Positions 18,302-27,268 are shown, numbered from the stretch's first letter. The stretch is 64,000 bases of DNA from Alteromonas sp. MMG017 (GCF_018100795.1 NZ_JAGJDY010000002.1:124001-188000), one strand, 5' to 3'. The notes: a model not told the origin generated them from the sequence alone. Translations and numbers: made by a program.

Positions 18302-18339
18302 AAATGTACTTCGGCAGAACTGCCTTAAGGACGGCGAGC

Positions 18340-18368
18340 ATAATAGCGATGCGCAGTGCGTCCTGCAA
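18340..18368 (-). promoter_or_regulatory. Sigma-70 promoter of tRNA-Val
   Basis: Leftward -35 TTGCAG (18363-18368) and -10 TATTAT (18340-18345) are separated by exactly 17 bp. A GC-rich discriminator GCTCGCCG follows, typical of stringently controlled stable-RNA promoters. Confidence 0.8.
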
Positions 18369-18419
18369 GTATATTTTGTGTTTAAGGTGTGCGATTGATT
18401 GATTTGCCACCATTTGTTC

Positions 18420-18447
18420 AAAAAAAATAGGTGTTTCACTCCTATTT
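18420..18447 (-). terminator. Terminator overlapping the patatin stop codon
   Basis: Read leftward, AAATAG pairs with CTATTT with an inner GTG/CAC pair and a two-base bulge, followed by eight T. The stem begins in the last codon of the patatin gene. Confidence 0.75.
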
Positions 18448-19528
18448 AAACGTTCTCGCGCTGCACAAATGGCAACGGCTTGATGTTATCAACAATACTG
18501 CCATCACTCGCTATTTTCATGAAGTACTCCCCTAACCTATCGGTTTCTTGCAATACCGTTTGCCAATACTTAATACGGGTAGTGGCATCGAGTTGCTCGA
18601 AGTCTTTTCGATCTGGAATTTTACCGTATGGCAGGCTTGCCACGAACTCGGCAGATGGCACCAGCATGACCACATTGTCGTAACTATTTTTATGTGCAAC
18701 GCGGCGTTTTAAGCCTTTATCGAACCAACCAGGTATTGGTTTGGGGTAAAAATGTGGATACAGCACTAAGCCCTTTTCAGGGCCGAACTCTAGGTCAAAA
18801 TGATAATCAACAATACCACCATCGCGATACATAGCTTGAGGGGCACCTGCAATATCTCGAATTCCTTCAAGTACAACAGGAATAGCACCGGAAGCTAGCA
18901 GTGCATTGTGGATATTTTCGTTGTTTAATTCGTAGTGTTCAGTGGGAAGTTGATAAGGGTCTTTCACTGAAAACTCGGTATTAGGCGAAGAAAAAATACA
19001 GCGTGTATAGTATCTACCTAAGTTTTTTCGCGTAACCGCGTTAGCCGCGGCGCTCATGGCAAGACCGGATAACTGCGAAAACTTATGCTCGCGGCGGGTA
19101 GCCCCTAAACATTTAGCGACAAAGATGTGTGCTTTAAATCGCTGGTTTGCCAATACTTCCTTTTTACCTTCGCTATCCACCATTTCTTTCACTAGCGCTT
19201 CGGCCTTGCGGGTTATTTCCGCAGGCGTAGGCTTATCGCTGTAGGTAGTCGTGGAATAAGAGGTAGCTAGCCGATTAATGGCAGCAAGTGGGTCATCTTG
19301 TACTGCACAGATAGCCCTGAAAGCACCGGCCGATGAACCTATAACATGTATTTGATGGTCGACATTTTTAAACCACTCTGGAAAGAGTACTCTGTCTAAT
19401 CCTGCCAATGAAAACCATTTTGGACCGCCTGAAGCGCCGAGAAAATAACTGAATAATTCGGGGTGAAAGCCTTGTTGCTTAATGGTATTCATTGCCCCAT
19501 TGCCGGCATAAATTTCTAGCGGTGCCAC
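18446..19528 (-). CDS. Patatin-like phospholipase
   Basis: This 360-residue protein has the patatin fold signatures: an oxyanion-type glycine segment GASGGPKW (about residues 32-39), the nucleophile elbow GSSAG (about 64-68) and the catalytic aspartate in YRDGGIVDYHFD (about 231-242). Together these give a Ser-Asp dyad lipase or acyl hydrolase. No signal peptide or membrane segment is seen, so it is probably cytoplasmic or secreted by another route. The substrate is unknown. It is transcribed alone, divergent from hmgA, and ends in its own terminator. Confidence 0.86.
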   Translation of the reverse strand: MAPLEIYAGNGAMNTIKQQGFHPELFSYFLGASGGPKWFSLAGLDRVLFPEWFKNVDHQIHVIGSSAGAFRAICAVQDDPLAAINRLATSYSTTTYSDKPTPAEITRKAEALVKEMVDSEGKKEVLANQRFKAHIFVAKCLGATRREHKFSQLSGLAMSAAANAVTRKNLGRYYTRCIFSSPNTEFSVKDPYQLPTEHYELNNENIHNALLASGAIPVVLEGIRDIAGAPQAMYRDGGIVDYHFDLEFGPEKGLVLYPHFYPKPIPGWFDKGLKRRVAHKNSYDNVVMLVPSAEFVASLPYGKIPDRKDFEQLDATTRIKYWQTVLQETDRLGEYFMKIASDGSIVDNIKPLPFVQRENV

Positions 19529-19652
19529 GTGTTGTCTCTATTATCATGTTTGCGCCTAATTTATCAGTAAAAGCCGTAAAATCAATGGGCCGTCCATCAC
19601 CTTTATGAAACCACTACTATAAGTGAGCGCTTATGTAGGAAGTTGCCGCCTG

Positions 19653-19670
19653 TGTAAACAAATCATCACA
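19653..19670. promoter_or_regulatory. Weak TyrR-box-like element upstream of hmgA
   Basis: TGTAAA-N6-ATCACA matches the TyrR consensus TGTAAA-N6-TTTACA at 10 of 12 positions. It lies about 110 bp upstream of hmgA in the divergent region with the patatin gene. A single degenerate copy is weak evidence on its own, but tyrosine-pathway control is plausible. Confidence 0.3.
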
Positions 19671-19782
19671 CATCGCCATTTCACTGAAATCCTATCGGCA
19701 CCACGCAATTGATTTACTTATTATTAATATTTACGCTACATAAATAGTCGCGTTAAGCATCAGTAGTATTTGAAAGGTGGGT

Positions 19783-21087
19783 ATGGTGAATCAACTAACT
19801 TATTTGTCGGGTTTTAATAATGAGCATGAAACTGAAGCCTTACCTAATGCATTGCCAAATGGGCAATTTAGCCCGCAGAAAGTCAATTATAAACTCTATG
19901 CCGAGCAGTTCAGTTCCAGTGCTTTTACCGCGCCTAGAGCCGAAAACAGACGTACTTGGACTTATCGCATACGGCCTTCTGTTGCCATGGGCGATTTTTC
20001 ACCTTATAAAAACATGCAGCTTAAAACTGGGCCTGAAATCAATTCGCCATGCCCTCCCAATGTGATGCGTTGGAACCCCTTACCCTTGCCCGATGAAAGT
20101 AGCAGCATAGATTTTATTGAAGGTTTAGTCACCATAGCTACAAATGGCGATGCGAAACACCAAACCGGAATGGGCATTCACTGCTACAGTGCGAACTCGG
20201 CGATGGGAAATAAGGTATTTTACTCATCAGACGGTGAGATGTTGTTCGTGCCACAGCATGGAAACATGGAAGTAAAAACTGAGTTTGGCAAGTTACACCT
20301 ATCCGCGGGTGAAATTATGGTGATCCCTCGAGGGGTGCGTTTCAGCATTACTCCTATCGATGACGCAATTCGAGGGTATATTTGTGAAAACTACGGCCAG
20401 TCATTTGTTTTACCAGAACGAGGCCCGGTAGGTGCGAATGGATTTGCTAATCAAAGAGACTTTTTATACCCCACTGCGTGGTTCGAGGATGTCGACACGC
20501 CCCATGTTATTATCAACAAGTTTTGTGGGCACTTATACGAAGCACCACTTTCACATTCCCCCTTTGATGTGGTGGCTTGGGTAGGTAATTCAGCGCCTTA
20601 CAAGTATGATCTTAAGCGCTTCAATGTGATCAATACCGTCAGCTATGACCACCCTGATCCTTCCATATTTACGGTACTCACTTCGCCATCTGAATTAGCA
20701 GGGACTGCTAACGTTGATTTTGTCATTTTTCCGCCTCGTTGGATGGTGGCTGATAACACTTTCCGCCCGCCTTACTTCCATAGAAACGTGATGAGTGAGT
20801 TTATGGGCTTAATAGAAGGCAGTTACGATGCTAAAGAAAAAGGGTTCATGCCTGGCGGTATGAGTTTGCATAATTGCTTTACCCCACATGGCCCCGAAGC
20901 CTCTGTGTTCGAAGCGGCATCAAATGCCGAGTTAGCTCCCCATAAATACGAAAATACACTGGCGTTTATGTTTGAATCTCGCTTTCCCATCGCCCCCACT
21001 GAGTTTGCACTGAGTACCCCGCTTCGCCAAACCGACTATATCGATTGTTGGAAGGGGATAACCAAGCATTTCGACGGTAAAATATAG
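19783..21087 (+). CDS. hmgA: Homogentisate 1,2-dioxygenase
   Basis: HmgA opens the ring of homogentisate to maleylacetoacetate, a non-heme-iron step of tyrosine and phenylalanine breakdown. The N-terminus YLSGFNNEHETEALP and AEQFSGxAFT-like AEQFSSSAFTAPR are diagnostic. The C-terminal iron-site region RPPYFHRNVMSEFMGLIEG and SLHNCFTPHGPE is intact. The ATG at 19783 follows an AAAGGTG ribosome site and gives 434 residues; a GTG at 19777 is less well placed. hpd, which makes its substrate, follows 320 bp downstream. The genes for the next two steps (maleylacetoacetate isomerase, fumarylacetoacetase) are not in the window. Confidence 0.96.
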   Translation: MVNQLTYLSGFNNEHETEALPNALPNGQFSPQKVNYKLYAEQFSSSAFTAPRAENRRTWTYRIRPSVAMGDFSPYKNMQLKTGPEINSPCPPNVMRWNPLPLPDESSSIDFIEGLVTIATNGDAKHQTGMGIHCYSANSAMGNKVFYSSDGEMLFVPQHGNMEVKTEFGKLHLSAGEIMVIPRGVRFSITPIDDAIRGYICENYGQSFVLPERGPVGANGFANQRDFLYPTAWFEDVDTPHVIINKFCGHLYEAPLSHSPFDVVAWVGNSAPYKYDLKRFNVINTVSYDHPDPSIFTVLTSPSELAGTANVDFVIFPPRWMVADNTFRPPYFHRNVMSEFMGLIEGSYDAKEKGFMPGGMSLHNCFTPHGPEASVFEAASNAELAPHKYENTLAFMFESRFPIAPTEFALSTPLRQTDYIDCWKGITKHFDGKI

Positions 21088-21094
21088 GCGCAGA

Positions 21095-21147
21095 GCTGTT
21101 GGGTGTTTTCATTAAATGTACCTAAAAATGAACATCAGCCCAACAGC
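21095..21147. repeat. Imperfect inverted repeat after hmgA
   Basis: A perfect 9-bp outer arm (21095-21103 with 21139-21147) continues into TGTTTTCATT/AATGAACA with a bulge. It begins 7 bp after the hmgA stop. No T-tract follows, so it is either a weak terminator or an mRNA 3'-end stabiliser. The rest of the hmgA-hpd gap (to 21407) shows nothing else clear. Confidence 0.5.
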
Positions 21148-21407
21148 ATCAAATAAAAACAAACCAATTAAATACAGCAACTTAATTATTTAACGAGGGA
21201 TTCAAATTGCCTTTTATCGCAACTGAAAACTAATCGTTACACTGAATATACAACAGCACCTCGCGTCATGTTTTAACAGTCTATTGCCCTTATATTTACC
21301 TCGCCATTACAATCAAATCTTCTATTTATATCCGCCTTTGCATGGGTTCAATAACAAAAACGACTTAACTAACGCAAAGGCTCTGACTTCAGTAAGCGAG
21401 AAAGAAA

Positions 21408-22481
21408 ATGGCAGACGTATTTGAAAATCCAATTGGGTTAGATGGTTTTGAGTTTTTAGAATTTACCGCGCCGAAAAAAGGTTTATTGGAGCCTATGTTT
21501 GAAGCTATGGGGTTCACCCGAGTAGCAAGGCACAAATCAAAAGATGTAGAGCTGTGGCGCCAAGGCGATATTAACCTTTTAAGTAATTATGAAAAAAACT
21601 GTCACGCTTCCTACTATGCCGAAGAGCACGGCCCTTCAGCGTGTGGCATGGCCTTTCGTGTTAAAGACTCTCAGCACGCGTACTCTGAAGTACTAAAGCG
21701 TGGCGCACAGCCAATGGACACCCACACAGGTCCTATGGAACTGAAATTGCCAGCAATTAGAGGCATTGGTGGTGCGATGCTTTATTTAATTGATCGCTAT
21801 CAAGGCGAAAACACCATTTATGACATCGATTTCACCTGGATTGAAGGTGTAGACAGACATCCCATAGGTTGTGGTTTCCATACGCTAGATCACCTTACCC
21901 ACAATGTGTATCGCGGGCGAATGAACCATTGGGCAAAATTCTACGAATCGTTATTTAACTTTCGCGAAATTCGCTACTTTGACATTAAGGGTGAGTACAC
22001 TGGGCTACTGTCAAAAGCCATGACTGCGCCTGATGGAAAAATTCGTATTCCACTCAATGAAGAAGCGGTTGGCGGTGGCGGTCAAATTGAAGAATTCTTA
22101 ATGCAATATAATGGTGAAGGTATTCAGCATATTGCCTTTGCTTGTGACGACCTTATAAGCTGCTTAGATAAACTAAAGGCAAAGGGCATGAAGTTTATGA
22201 CGCCGCCACCTGATACCTACTACGACATGTTAGAGGAACGGTTACCCGGTCACGGTGAGCCTGTTGGCGAATTCAAACAGCGAGGTATTCTGCTAGACGG
22301 TACCACTGAGGGCGAGTCTCCTCGTTTGTTACTGCAAATTTTCTCAGAAACGGTTTTTGGCCCAGTATTTTTCGAGTTTATTCAGCGCAAAGAAGATGAT
22401 GGATTTGGCGAAGGCAACTTTAAAGCGTTATTTGAATCGATTGAACGGGATCAGGTAAATCGCGGTGTGTTAAGTAAGTAG
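21408..22481 (+). CDS. hpd: 4-hydroxyphenylpyruvate dioxygenase
   Basis: Hpd converts 4-hydroxyphenylpyruvate to homogentisate. The 357-residue protein has two vicinal-oxygen-chelate modules. The Fe(II) ligands are visible as the histidine in TLDHLTHNV (about 164), the histidine in [11 protein letters not shown] (about 243), and the glutamate in FFEFIQRK (about 324). The C-terminal gating segment [14 protein letters not shown] is also present. It is separated from hmgA by 320 bp and probably has its own promoter. Confidence 0.96.
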   Translation: MADVFENPIGLDGFEFLEFTAPKKGLLEPMFEAMGFTRVARHKSKDVELWRQGDINLLSNYEKNCHASYYAEEHGPSACGMAFRVKDSQHAYSEVLKRGAQPMDTHTGPMELKLPAIRGIGGAMLYLIDRYQGENTIYDIDFTWIEGVDRHPIGCGFHTLDHLTHNVYRGRMNHWAKFYESLFNFREIRYFDIKGEYTGLLSKAMTAPDGKIRIPLNEEAVGGGGQIEEFLMQYNGEGIQHIAFACDDLISCLDKLKAKGMKFMTPPPDTYYDMLEERLPGHGEPVGEFKQRGILLDGTTEGESPRLLLQIFSETVFGPVFFEFIQRKEDDGFGEGNFKALFESIERDQVNRGVLSK

Positions 22482-22616
22482 TAGCCCAACGCTTCCTTAC
22501 CGATTTACATATAATGGCGTTAGTGGTGTCAGCCCCCTTAGCTACAGGCTGACACCATCCTGTATATTCTTACAATATCTTTATTTTATTCCTGCGCGAT
22601 CCTTGCCATACGTTTA

Positions 22617-22982
22617 TCAATCTGCGCCTTGTTCATAAAGCGCACAATACGCCCCTGATGGGTCTTTGATAATGCAAAAACGTGAAGTGCCATGGTGACG
22701 AATGTCTCCAATTTGTTCCCCACCAGCGCTTTTAGATGCGGCTAATGCTGCGTCTAATTCGGCTACCGTGAAATACGGCACCCAACCACCAGGAATATTG
22801 CTATTGCAGCCTCGCTTATGACATATGCCACCAGCAGGGATACCATCTTCTTTCATCATGACATAATCGTTGTAGCCACCCATGTCGAAGGCTTCTTTTT
22901 TCCACCCCATTACATTGACGTAAAAATCAGCTAATTGGTCAGCGTCATCGGTGGTGATATCCATCCATAAACTATCGCTCAT
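22617..22982 (-). CDS. VOC (glyoxalase/bleomycin-resistance) family protein
   Basis: This 121-residue single vicinal-oxygen-chelate protein starts WMDITTDDADQLADFYVNVMGWK, the usual first strand and helix of the family. It ends with a DPSGAYCALYE strand carrying the second metal glutamate. A dimer would form the metal site. The cysteines in GGICHKRGCN are unusual. Its substrate is unknown; the nearby hpd belongs to the same superfamily but is on the other strand. Confidence 0.82.
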   Translation of the reverse strand: MSDSLWMDITTDDADQLADFYVNVMGWKKEAFDMGGYNDYVMMKEDGIPAGGICHKRGCNSNIPGGWVPYFTVAELDAALAASKSAGGEQIGDIRHHGTSRFCIIKDPSGAYCALYEQGAD

Positions 22983-23178
22983 TTCATTCCCCTTTTGAGG
23001 TTTTGTGCTCTAAGACTAGCGAGCCAGTATTTTTACTTATTATTCATTGATAGTTGCACACTCATTGATAATAAACCACGTAGTGATCGCGTTTATTACG
23101 TTGGATAAAAGATAGCAGTGTCAAGACAAGAAATTGCAAAATAAGCAGAACAATTTTTAAATATGTATAGACAGAGGC

Positions 23179-23355
23179 TGTGGAAAATGCTTGTGAATAG
23201 GTAAATGTTATCCACTGGCTATTGTTTGTACAGTTTATTTTATTGTTTAAATTCATGCAGTTAAACAAAAGCCCCAAACTACTCAACAAACTTATCCACA
23301 GATTAAGTGGATAACACGTAGCACTTAACCACAGATAGTGTTTTAATGTGGATAC
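23179..23355. promoter_or_regulatory. Cluster of seven DnaA-box-like 9-mers
   Basis: In 177 bp of AT-rich intergenic DNA I find one perfect DnaA box, TTATCCACA (23292-23300), and six 9-mers with one mismatch to TTATNCACA. These are at 23179-23187 (-), 23192-23200 (-), 23208-23216 (+), 23306-23314 (-), 23325-23333 (+) and 23347-23355 (-). The region lies between the leftward VOC gene and the rightward ACT-domain gene. No GATC cluster is seen, and no replication gene is adjacent. It could be a DnaA-titration or DnaA-responsive promoter site. The open frame at 23062-23289 inside it is not convincing. Confidence 0.7.
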
Positions 23356-23385
23356 TTTGATTGAAACCTTTTTTTCCGGTTATTC

Positions 23386-23775
23386 ATGCCAAAACAAACA
23401 CTCGCTGTACGCCCCCAACAATTTACGATCCACAGCCTAGATGGTGACAGTGCCATTCCTGCAAATGTACTTCAAAGCCCACTATTTTTCTTGGGCAAAA
23501 CAGAAGATGAACTGTCTATTGTTATCCCTTCAAACCTAGATGTAGATTCACTTGATTCTGACGAAGGCTGGCGAGCACTTGAACTGCTCGGGCCGTTGCA
23601 TTTATCTATGGTAGGTATTATGGCGCAGATAGGCGCGGTGCTTGCCGCAGTAAAAGTCTCTATCTTTGTTGTATCAACTTTCGAAACCGACTTTTTCCTT
23701 GTGAAAGATAATAAACTTGCTGATGCAACTAAGGCATTAAAAAATGCAGGCTATACGGTTCTTGAGGGCAAGTAG
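23386..23775 (+). CDS. ACT-domain protein (ACT_7/CASTOR-like)
   Basis: The 129-residue protein has the family pattern: a first half ending DELSIVIPSN, then GWRALELLGPLHLSMVGIMAQIGAVLAAVKVSIFVVSTFETDFFLVKD. This is the amino-acid-binding ACT fold found in tandem in CASTOR-type sensors. No enzyme domain is attached, so a small-molecule sensing role is likely. The ligand is unknown. Its stop codon overlaps the GTG start of the EIIA-like gene by one base, so the two are made together. Its start lies 30 bp after the last DnaA-box-like element. Confidence 0.8.
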   Translation: MPKQTLAVRPQQFTIHSLDGDSAIPANVLQSPLFFLGKTEDELSIVIPSNLDVDSLDSDEGWRALELLGPLHLSMVGIMAQIGAVLAAVKVSIFVVSTFETDFFLVKDNKLADATKALKNAGYTVLEGK

Positions 23776-24278
23776 TGTTGATAGAAAAGCAACTCACCGC
23801 GCCTCCTGAGCAATTTAAAAAAGCCATTCCTATTGCATCACCGGTTTCAGGACAATGTGTTTTACTGCAACACGTTAATGATGACTTAATAAATGTTGGT
23901 GCATGGGGGCCGGGTTTAGCGCTTGTTACTGCTTCAAGTAAAGTGGTATCCCCCTTTAATGCAACTGTAATGAAAATAGATCCCCTCGACTATTCAATTG
24001 AAATTAAATCTTCTTTTGGGCTTAAATGTCGAATCAAATATGGCTTACACACCCAAATGCTGTGCGGGGCGCAGTTTTTAACTCCGTTAAAACAAGGCCA
24101 GCAGATTAAAGCCGGTGCGATGTTATTTAGTGTAAATTCTGCGTGGCTAAAACAACAAGGCGTGGAAAATATTTGTATAATGACCCTATTAAATGCCAAA
24201 GCCTTGTTAGGTGTTCTACCTACGCATCAAAAATTTGTTGATGCGGGTAGCGACACACTGTTAACCCTGTATATTTAG
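23775..24278 (+). CDS. EIIA-Glc-like protein lacking both active-site histidines
   Basis: The 167-residue protein aligns along its length with the Crr/EIIA-Glc fold: SPVSGQCVLL near residue 22, VSPFNATVMKI near 58, GLKCRIKYGLHT near 82 and the KQGQQIKAGAML region. By my alignment the phosphorylated histidine (E. coli His90 in VHFGIDT) is Lys88 here. The partner histidine (His75 in TNHAFS) is Tyr73. It therefore should not carry phosphate and probably acts as a binding or regulatory protein. It starts at a GTG overlapping the ACT-gene stop, with GAGGG just upstream. No other PTS gene is in the window. Confidence 0.75.
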   Translation: MLIEKQLTAPPEQFKKAIPIASPVSGQCVLLQHVNDDLINVGAWGPGLALVTASSKVVSPFNATVMKIDPLDYSIEIKSSFGLKCRIKYGLHTQMLCGAQFLTPLKQGQQIKAGAMLFSVNSAWLKQQGVENICIMTLLNAKALLGVLPTHQKFVDAGSDTLLTLYI

Positions 24279-24304
24279 GCAAATTCGAACCCTTTTTGAA
24301 AATG

Positions 24305-24323
24305 TATAATAACGCGCTTATTA
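24305..24323 (+). promoter_or_regulatory. -10 element with overlapping palindrome before yffB-dapE
   Basis: A perfect -10 TATAAT (24305-24310) overlaps the palindrome TAATAA-CGCGC-TTATTA (24307-24323). The -35 region is weak (TTCGAA at 24284). The palindrome is placed as an operator would be. Confidence 0.5.
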
Positions 24324-24362
24324 TGCACCTATTCTAACTTCACGCTGTAACGGAGTATCCTT

Positions 24363-24710
24363 TTGAGTACAACAATGTATGGCATCGCAAATTGCGACAC
24401 GATTAAAAAAGCTAAGAAATGGTTAGCTGAGAACAACATCGAATTTACTTTTCACGACTATAGAAAAGACGGCATAGACGCTGAATTTCTCGCCGACGCT
24501 GAAGCCAACCTTGGCTATGAAGTGATGTTGAACAAACGTGGGACTACCTTTCGCCAACTTGATGACAGTGATAAAACAGATATCACCCGCGAAAAAGCGT
24601 TAGCCTTGTTACTGGAACACCCTGCGATGGTGAAGCGTCCTATTTTAAATCATAACGGCACGTTTCACATTGGCTTTAAACCTGCGCAGTATGAGGAAAT
24701 ATTTTGTTAA
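24363..24710 (+). CDS. yffB: ArsC/Spx-family reductase-like protein YffB
   Basis: This 115-residue thioredoxin-fold protein begins [17 protein letters not shown], with the redox cysteine in NCDT, and contains the RGTTFRQL and VKRPIL segments of the ArsC/Spx family. It lacks clear evidence for arsenate reduction; YffB proteins are glutathione-dependent thiol reductase candidates. As in E. coli it lies directly before dapE. I choose the TTG start at 24363 because GGAG lies 7 bp upstream; an ATG at 24375 is the alternative. Confidence 0.9.
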   Translation: MSTTMYGIANCDTIKKAKKWLAENNIEFTFHDYRKDGIDAEFLADAEANLGYEVMLNKRGTTFRQLDDSDKTDITREKALALLLEHPAMVKRPILNHNGTFHIGFKPAQYEEIFC

Positions 24711-25837
24711 ACGATAACGTAATAGACATTGCTAAAAACTTAATGAACAGGCGTTCGGTTACCCCTGAAGATGAGGGCTGCCAAGAAGCCATGAAAGACT
24801 TCTTAGGTACCTTAGGATTTAACAATGAAACCATGGTGTTTGACGATACCACCAACCTTTGGTCTCGTCGTGGTACCGAAGGCCCAGTTTTTTGCTTTGC
24901 TGGTCACACCGACGTGGTGCCTAGTGGCCCAGAGAGCGCATGGAAAACTCCGCCTTTTACGGCTACTGAAGTAGATGGCTATTTACATGGCCGTGGTGCT
25001 GCCGATATGAAGGGTAGCTTAGCGGCAATGTTAGTGGCAACCCGCCAATTTGTAGCCGATTATCCCGATCATAAAGGAAGTATTGCCTACCTTATTACTA
25101 GTGACGAAGAAGGGCCGTTTATTAACGGTACTACACGTGTCATTGATACCCTTGAAGCGCGCAATGAGAAAATTACTTGGTGCTTAGTGGGCGAACCATC
25201 TTCTACGGATGAAGTGGGCGATATTGTCAAAAATGGCCGTCGTGGATCATTAACTGGCGATCTCACTGTTAAAGGTATTCAAGGTCATGTTGCTTACCCA
25301 CATTTAGCTAAAAACCCGGTTCATTGTGCTACTCCGGCATTAACTGAATTAGCGCAATCTCATTGGGATAATGGCAACGAGTTTTTCCCCCCCACCAGCT
25401 TTCAAATTTCAAACATTAATGGCGGTACAGGTGCAGGTAATGTTATTCCTGGCGAACTTCATGTGTGCTTTAACTTTCGGTTTTCAACCGAAGTAACAGA
25501 TCAAGAACTGATTAAGCGTGTTACGACTATTTTAGATAAACACGAACTTGATTACGACATAAAGTGGACGTTTAACGGCCAGCCTTTTTTGACTGACTCG
25601 GGCCCACTATTAACTGCCACTGAAAAAGCGATTGCCGATGTACGTGGTAAACCCACTATTTTGTCTACCGCAGGCGGCACATCTGATGGCCGCTTTATTG
25701 CGCCGACGGGCGCGCAGGTTATCGAACTAGGGCCAGTAAACGCCACCATTCATAAAATAGATGAATGCGTGAAAATGAGCGACTTAGAGTCTTTAAGCGA
25801 CATGTATTACGGTATTTTGGTTAATCTGCTCGCATGA
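24704..25837 (+). CDS. dapE: Succinyl-diaminopimelate desuccinylase
   Basis: DapE releases succinate from N-succinyl-LL-diaminopimelate in lysine and peptidoglycan precursor synthesis. It is a dinuclear zinc M20-family enzyme. The 377-residue sequence shows [39 protein letters not shown] (catalytic and metal Glu), [23 protein letters not shown] and near the end [11 protein letters not shown]. The only start that preserves the conserved N-terminus is a TTG at 24704, with GAGGAA five bases upstream, overlapping yffB by 7 bp. Confidence 0.97.
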   Translation: MLNDNVIDIAKNLMNRRSVTPEDEGCQEAMKDFLGTLGFNNETMVFDDTTNLWSRRGTEGPVFCFAGHTDVVPSGPESAWKTPPFTATEVDGYLHGRGAADMKGSLAAMLVATRQFVADYPDHKGSIAYLITSDEEGPFINGTTRVIDTLEARNEKITWCLVGEPSSTDEVGDIVKNGRRGSLTGDLTVKGIQGHVAYPHLAKNPVHCATPALTELAQSHWDNGNEFFPPTSFQISNINGGTGAGNVIPGELHVCFNFRFSTEVTDQELIKRVTTILDKHELDYDIKWTFNGQPFLTDSGPLLTATEKAIADVRGKPTILSTAGGTSDGRFIAPTGAQVIELGPVNATIHKIDECVKMSDLESLSDMYYGILVNLLA

Positions 25838-26517
25838 ACCCCGCTATCTGGCTAGGGCAAGACAATCCTCACCTTGTTGATGCAGGAAATGGACATTCCT
25901 TGCATGCTAACGTGCTACCCCCCTTTGTTAATATGCAACAAGCTGCCCGTGATGATGGTATAGATTTATGTTTAGTGAGCAGCTTTCGTCAGTTTGATAA
26001 ACAGTGCGCTATTTGGAATAGAAAATGGCGCGGCGAAGCGGCGCTATTGGATAGCAAGGGTACCGCATTAAACCCGAATACGTTATCGGACGTAGAAAAA
26101 CTACATGCAATACTGATGTGGTCAGCGTTGCCTGGCGGTAGTCGTCATCACTGGGGTAGTGATTTTGATGTTTATGACAAGCACGCGGTTGAACAATGGG
26201 ACGGTAAATTTTCATTGGTTGACAGTGAATACCGTGAAGGTGGGCCTTGCTTTGCACTGGCTAAGTGGCTTGAAGCGAACATGCGCACTTTTGGCTTCTT
26301 CCGCCCGTTTAGTGAAAACAAAGGAGGCGTGGCGTGTGAGCTTTGGCATCTGAGTCATCAGGGCGTTGCCACTGAATTTGAACAAGCGCTTTCCCTAGCA
26401 GCACTGACTAATGCTATTGAATGCAGCATCATTGAAGGTAAAGCCGTTGTGCTTGAGCATATTGAAGAGATTTACTTTCGCTATGTGTTAAATCGTGGCA
26501 TGGCGTGGGAGGAATAA
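25834..26517 (+). CDS. M15-family (VanY/LAS) D,D-carboxypeptidase-like protein
   Basis: The 227-residue protein has the LAS metallopeptidase zinc motifs: [11 protein letters not shown] (SxHxxGxxxD, about residues 105-115) and CELWHLSH (ExxH, about 167-174). A conserved [10 protein letters not shown] precedes them. It is therefore a probable zinc D-Ala-D-Ala carboxypeptidase acting on peptidoglycan or its fragments. No signal peptide is visible, which would put it in the cytoplasm, perhaps in muropeptide recycling. Its ATG overlaps the dapE stop (ATGA), so it is translated with a peptidoglycan-precursor enzyme. Confidence 0.85.
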   Translation: MNPAIWLGQDNPHLVDAGNGHSLHANVLPPFVNMQQAARDDGIDLCLVSSFRQFDKQCAIWNRKWRGEAALLDSKGTALNPNTLSDVEKLHAILMWSALPGGSRHHWGSDFDVYDKHAVEQWDGKFSLVDSEYREGGPCFALAKWLEANMRTFGFFRPFSENKGGVACELWHLSHQGVATEFEQALSLAALTNAIECSIIEGKAVVLEHIEEIYFRYVLNRGMAWEE

Positions 26518-26599
26518 GCTCATACATAGCTGCAAACACATCACTGTGTGTAGAAGCGCGTACAAGAAGTTTAAGTAAGAATAACTAATGGAGACAGGG

Positions 26600-26767
26600 A
26601 TGAATACGCTTTGGGTCGTCATTATTATCGTTATTGTATTGGGCGTGGTCGTTGGCAATATTACGCTGTTAAAATACAGTGCTAAATTTAAATTCCCAAC
26701 GCCGCTTAAAAAGAACGACGATAAGCAAAAGAAAAATGGGTTTGAAGATGAAGAGGACGACTGGTAA
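26600..26767 (+). CDS. Small membrane protein, DUF2897 family
   Basis: A 55-residue gene. The ATG at 26600 follows a GGAGACAGGG ribosome site. The protein has one N-terminal transmembrane helix (WVVIIIVIVLGVVVG), a basic segment with KFKFPTP, and a very acidic tail ending EDEEDDW. This layout fits the DUF2897 family of small gammaproteobacterial membrane proteins. Function unknown. It lies 82 bp downstream of the M15 peptidase gene on the same strand. Confidence 0.75.
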   Translation: MNTLWVVIIIVIVLGVVVGNITLLKYSAKFKFPTPLKKNDDKQKKNGFEDEEDDW

Positions 26768-26851
26768 AACAGTCGCCCTGCTGAAAAGTGCCCCATATTC
26801 AATTTTCGTACACTGGACTTGAACTAGAGTTTGGGCTCGAACTCGGATCTG

Positions 26852-26887
26852 GGCTAAAACGAATCAGAACGTAGAATCGTTTTAGCC
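26852..26887. terminator. Hairpin between convergent DUF2897 and ybjQ genes
   Basis: A perfect 11-bp stem (26852-26862 with 26877-26887) lies 11 bp after the ybjQ stop and 84 bp after the DUF2897 gene. The arms contain AAAA/TTTT but no long T-tract follows, so its efficiency as a terminator is uncertain. Confidence 0.5.
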
Positions 26888-26897
26888 TAACGGCTTC

Positions 26898-27224
26898 TTA
26901 TAGCGGCGACGTTTTTACTGCAGTACCGCTAATACTCACCATCAACATACTGCCCTTATCCCCGATAACTTGGTAATCAAGATCTATTCCCACAACCGCA
27001 TTTGCTCCCATGCTACGAGCCTCATGTTCAAGTTCCGTAAACGCCAGTTTTCTCGCTCGGGTTAACTCTTCTTCATAAGAACCAGAACGACCACCTACAA
27101 TATCGCGAATAGAGGCAAATAAATCTTTGACTATGTTAGCGCCCATTACGGCTTCGCCAACCACAATGCCATAGTAGGCTTCAATCTTTTGGCCTTCTAA
27201 AGTAGGCGTAGTTGAAATTATCAT
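26898..27224 (-). CDS. ybjQ: YbjQ/UPF0145 family protein
   Basis: This 108-residue protein has the YbjQ pattern: [22 protein letters not shown], the [15 protein letters not shown] segment, and [17 protein letters not shown] near the C-terminus. The family forms a small pentameric fold annotated as a putative heavy-metal-binding domain, without a proven role. It stands alone on the minus strand, with a perfect inverted repeat 45 bp upstream of its start. Confidence 0.9.
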   Translation of the reverse strand: MIISTTPTLEGQKIEAYYGIVVGEAVMGANIVKDLFASIRDIVGGRSGSYEEELTRARKLAFTELEHEARSMGANAVVGIDLDYQVIGDKGSMLMVSISGTAVKTSPL

Positions 27225-27268
27225 GGGTTGCTCCTTGCTGAGTTATTATGAAAATTGCGTTTATATTT

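Noticed and set aside
23062-23289. 75-residue leftward open frame with a hydrophobic stretch
   Set aside because: It overlaps several of the DnaA-box-like elements, has no clear ribosome site, and AT-rich DNA easily yields hydrophobic codons. A real small membrane protein is not excluded.
23179-23355. Chromosomal or plasmid replication origin
   Set aside because: No replication gene, AT-rich 13-mers or GATC cluster accompany the DnaA boxes, so I keep only the DnaA-box cluster call.
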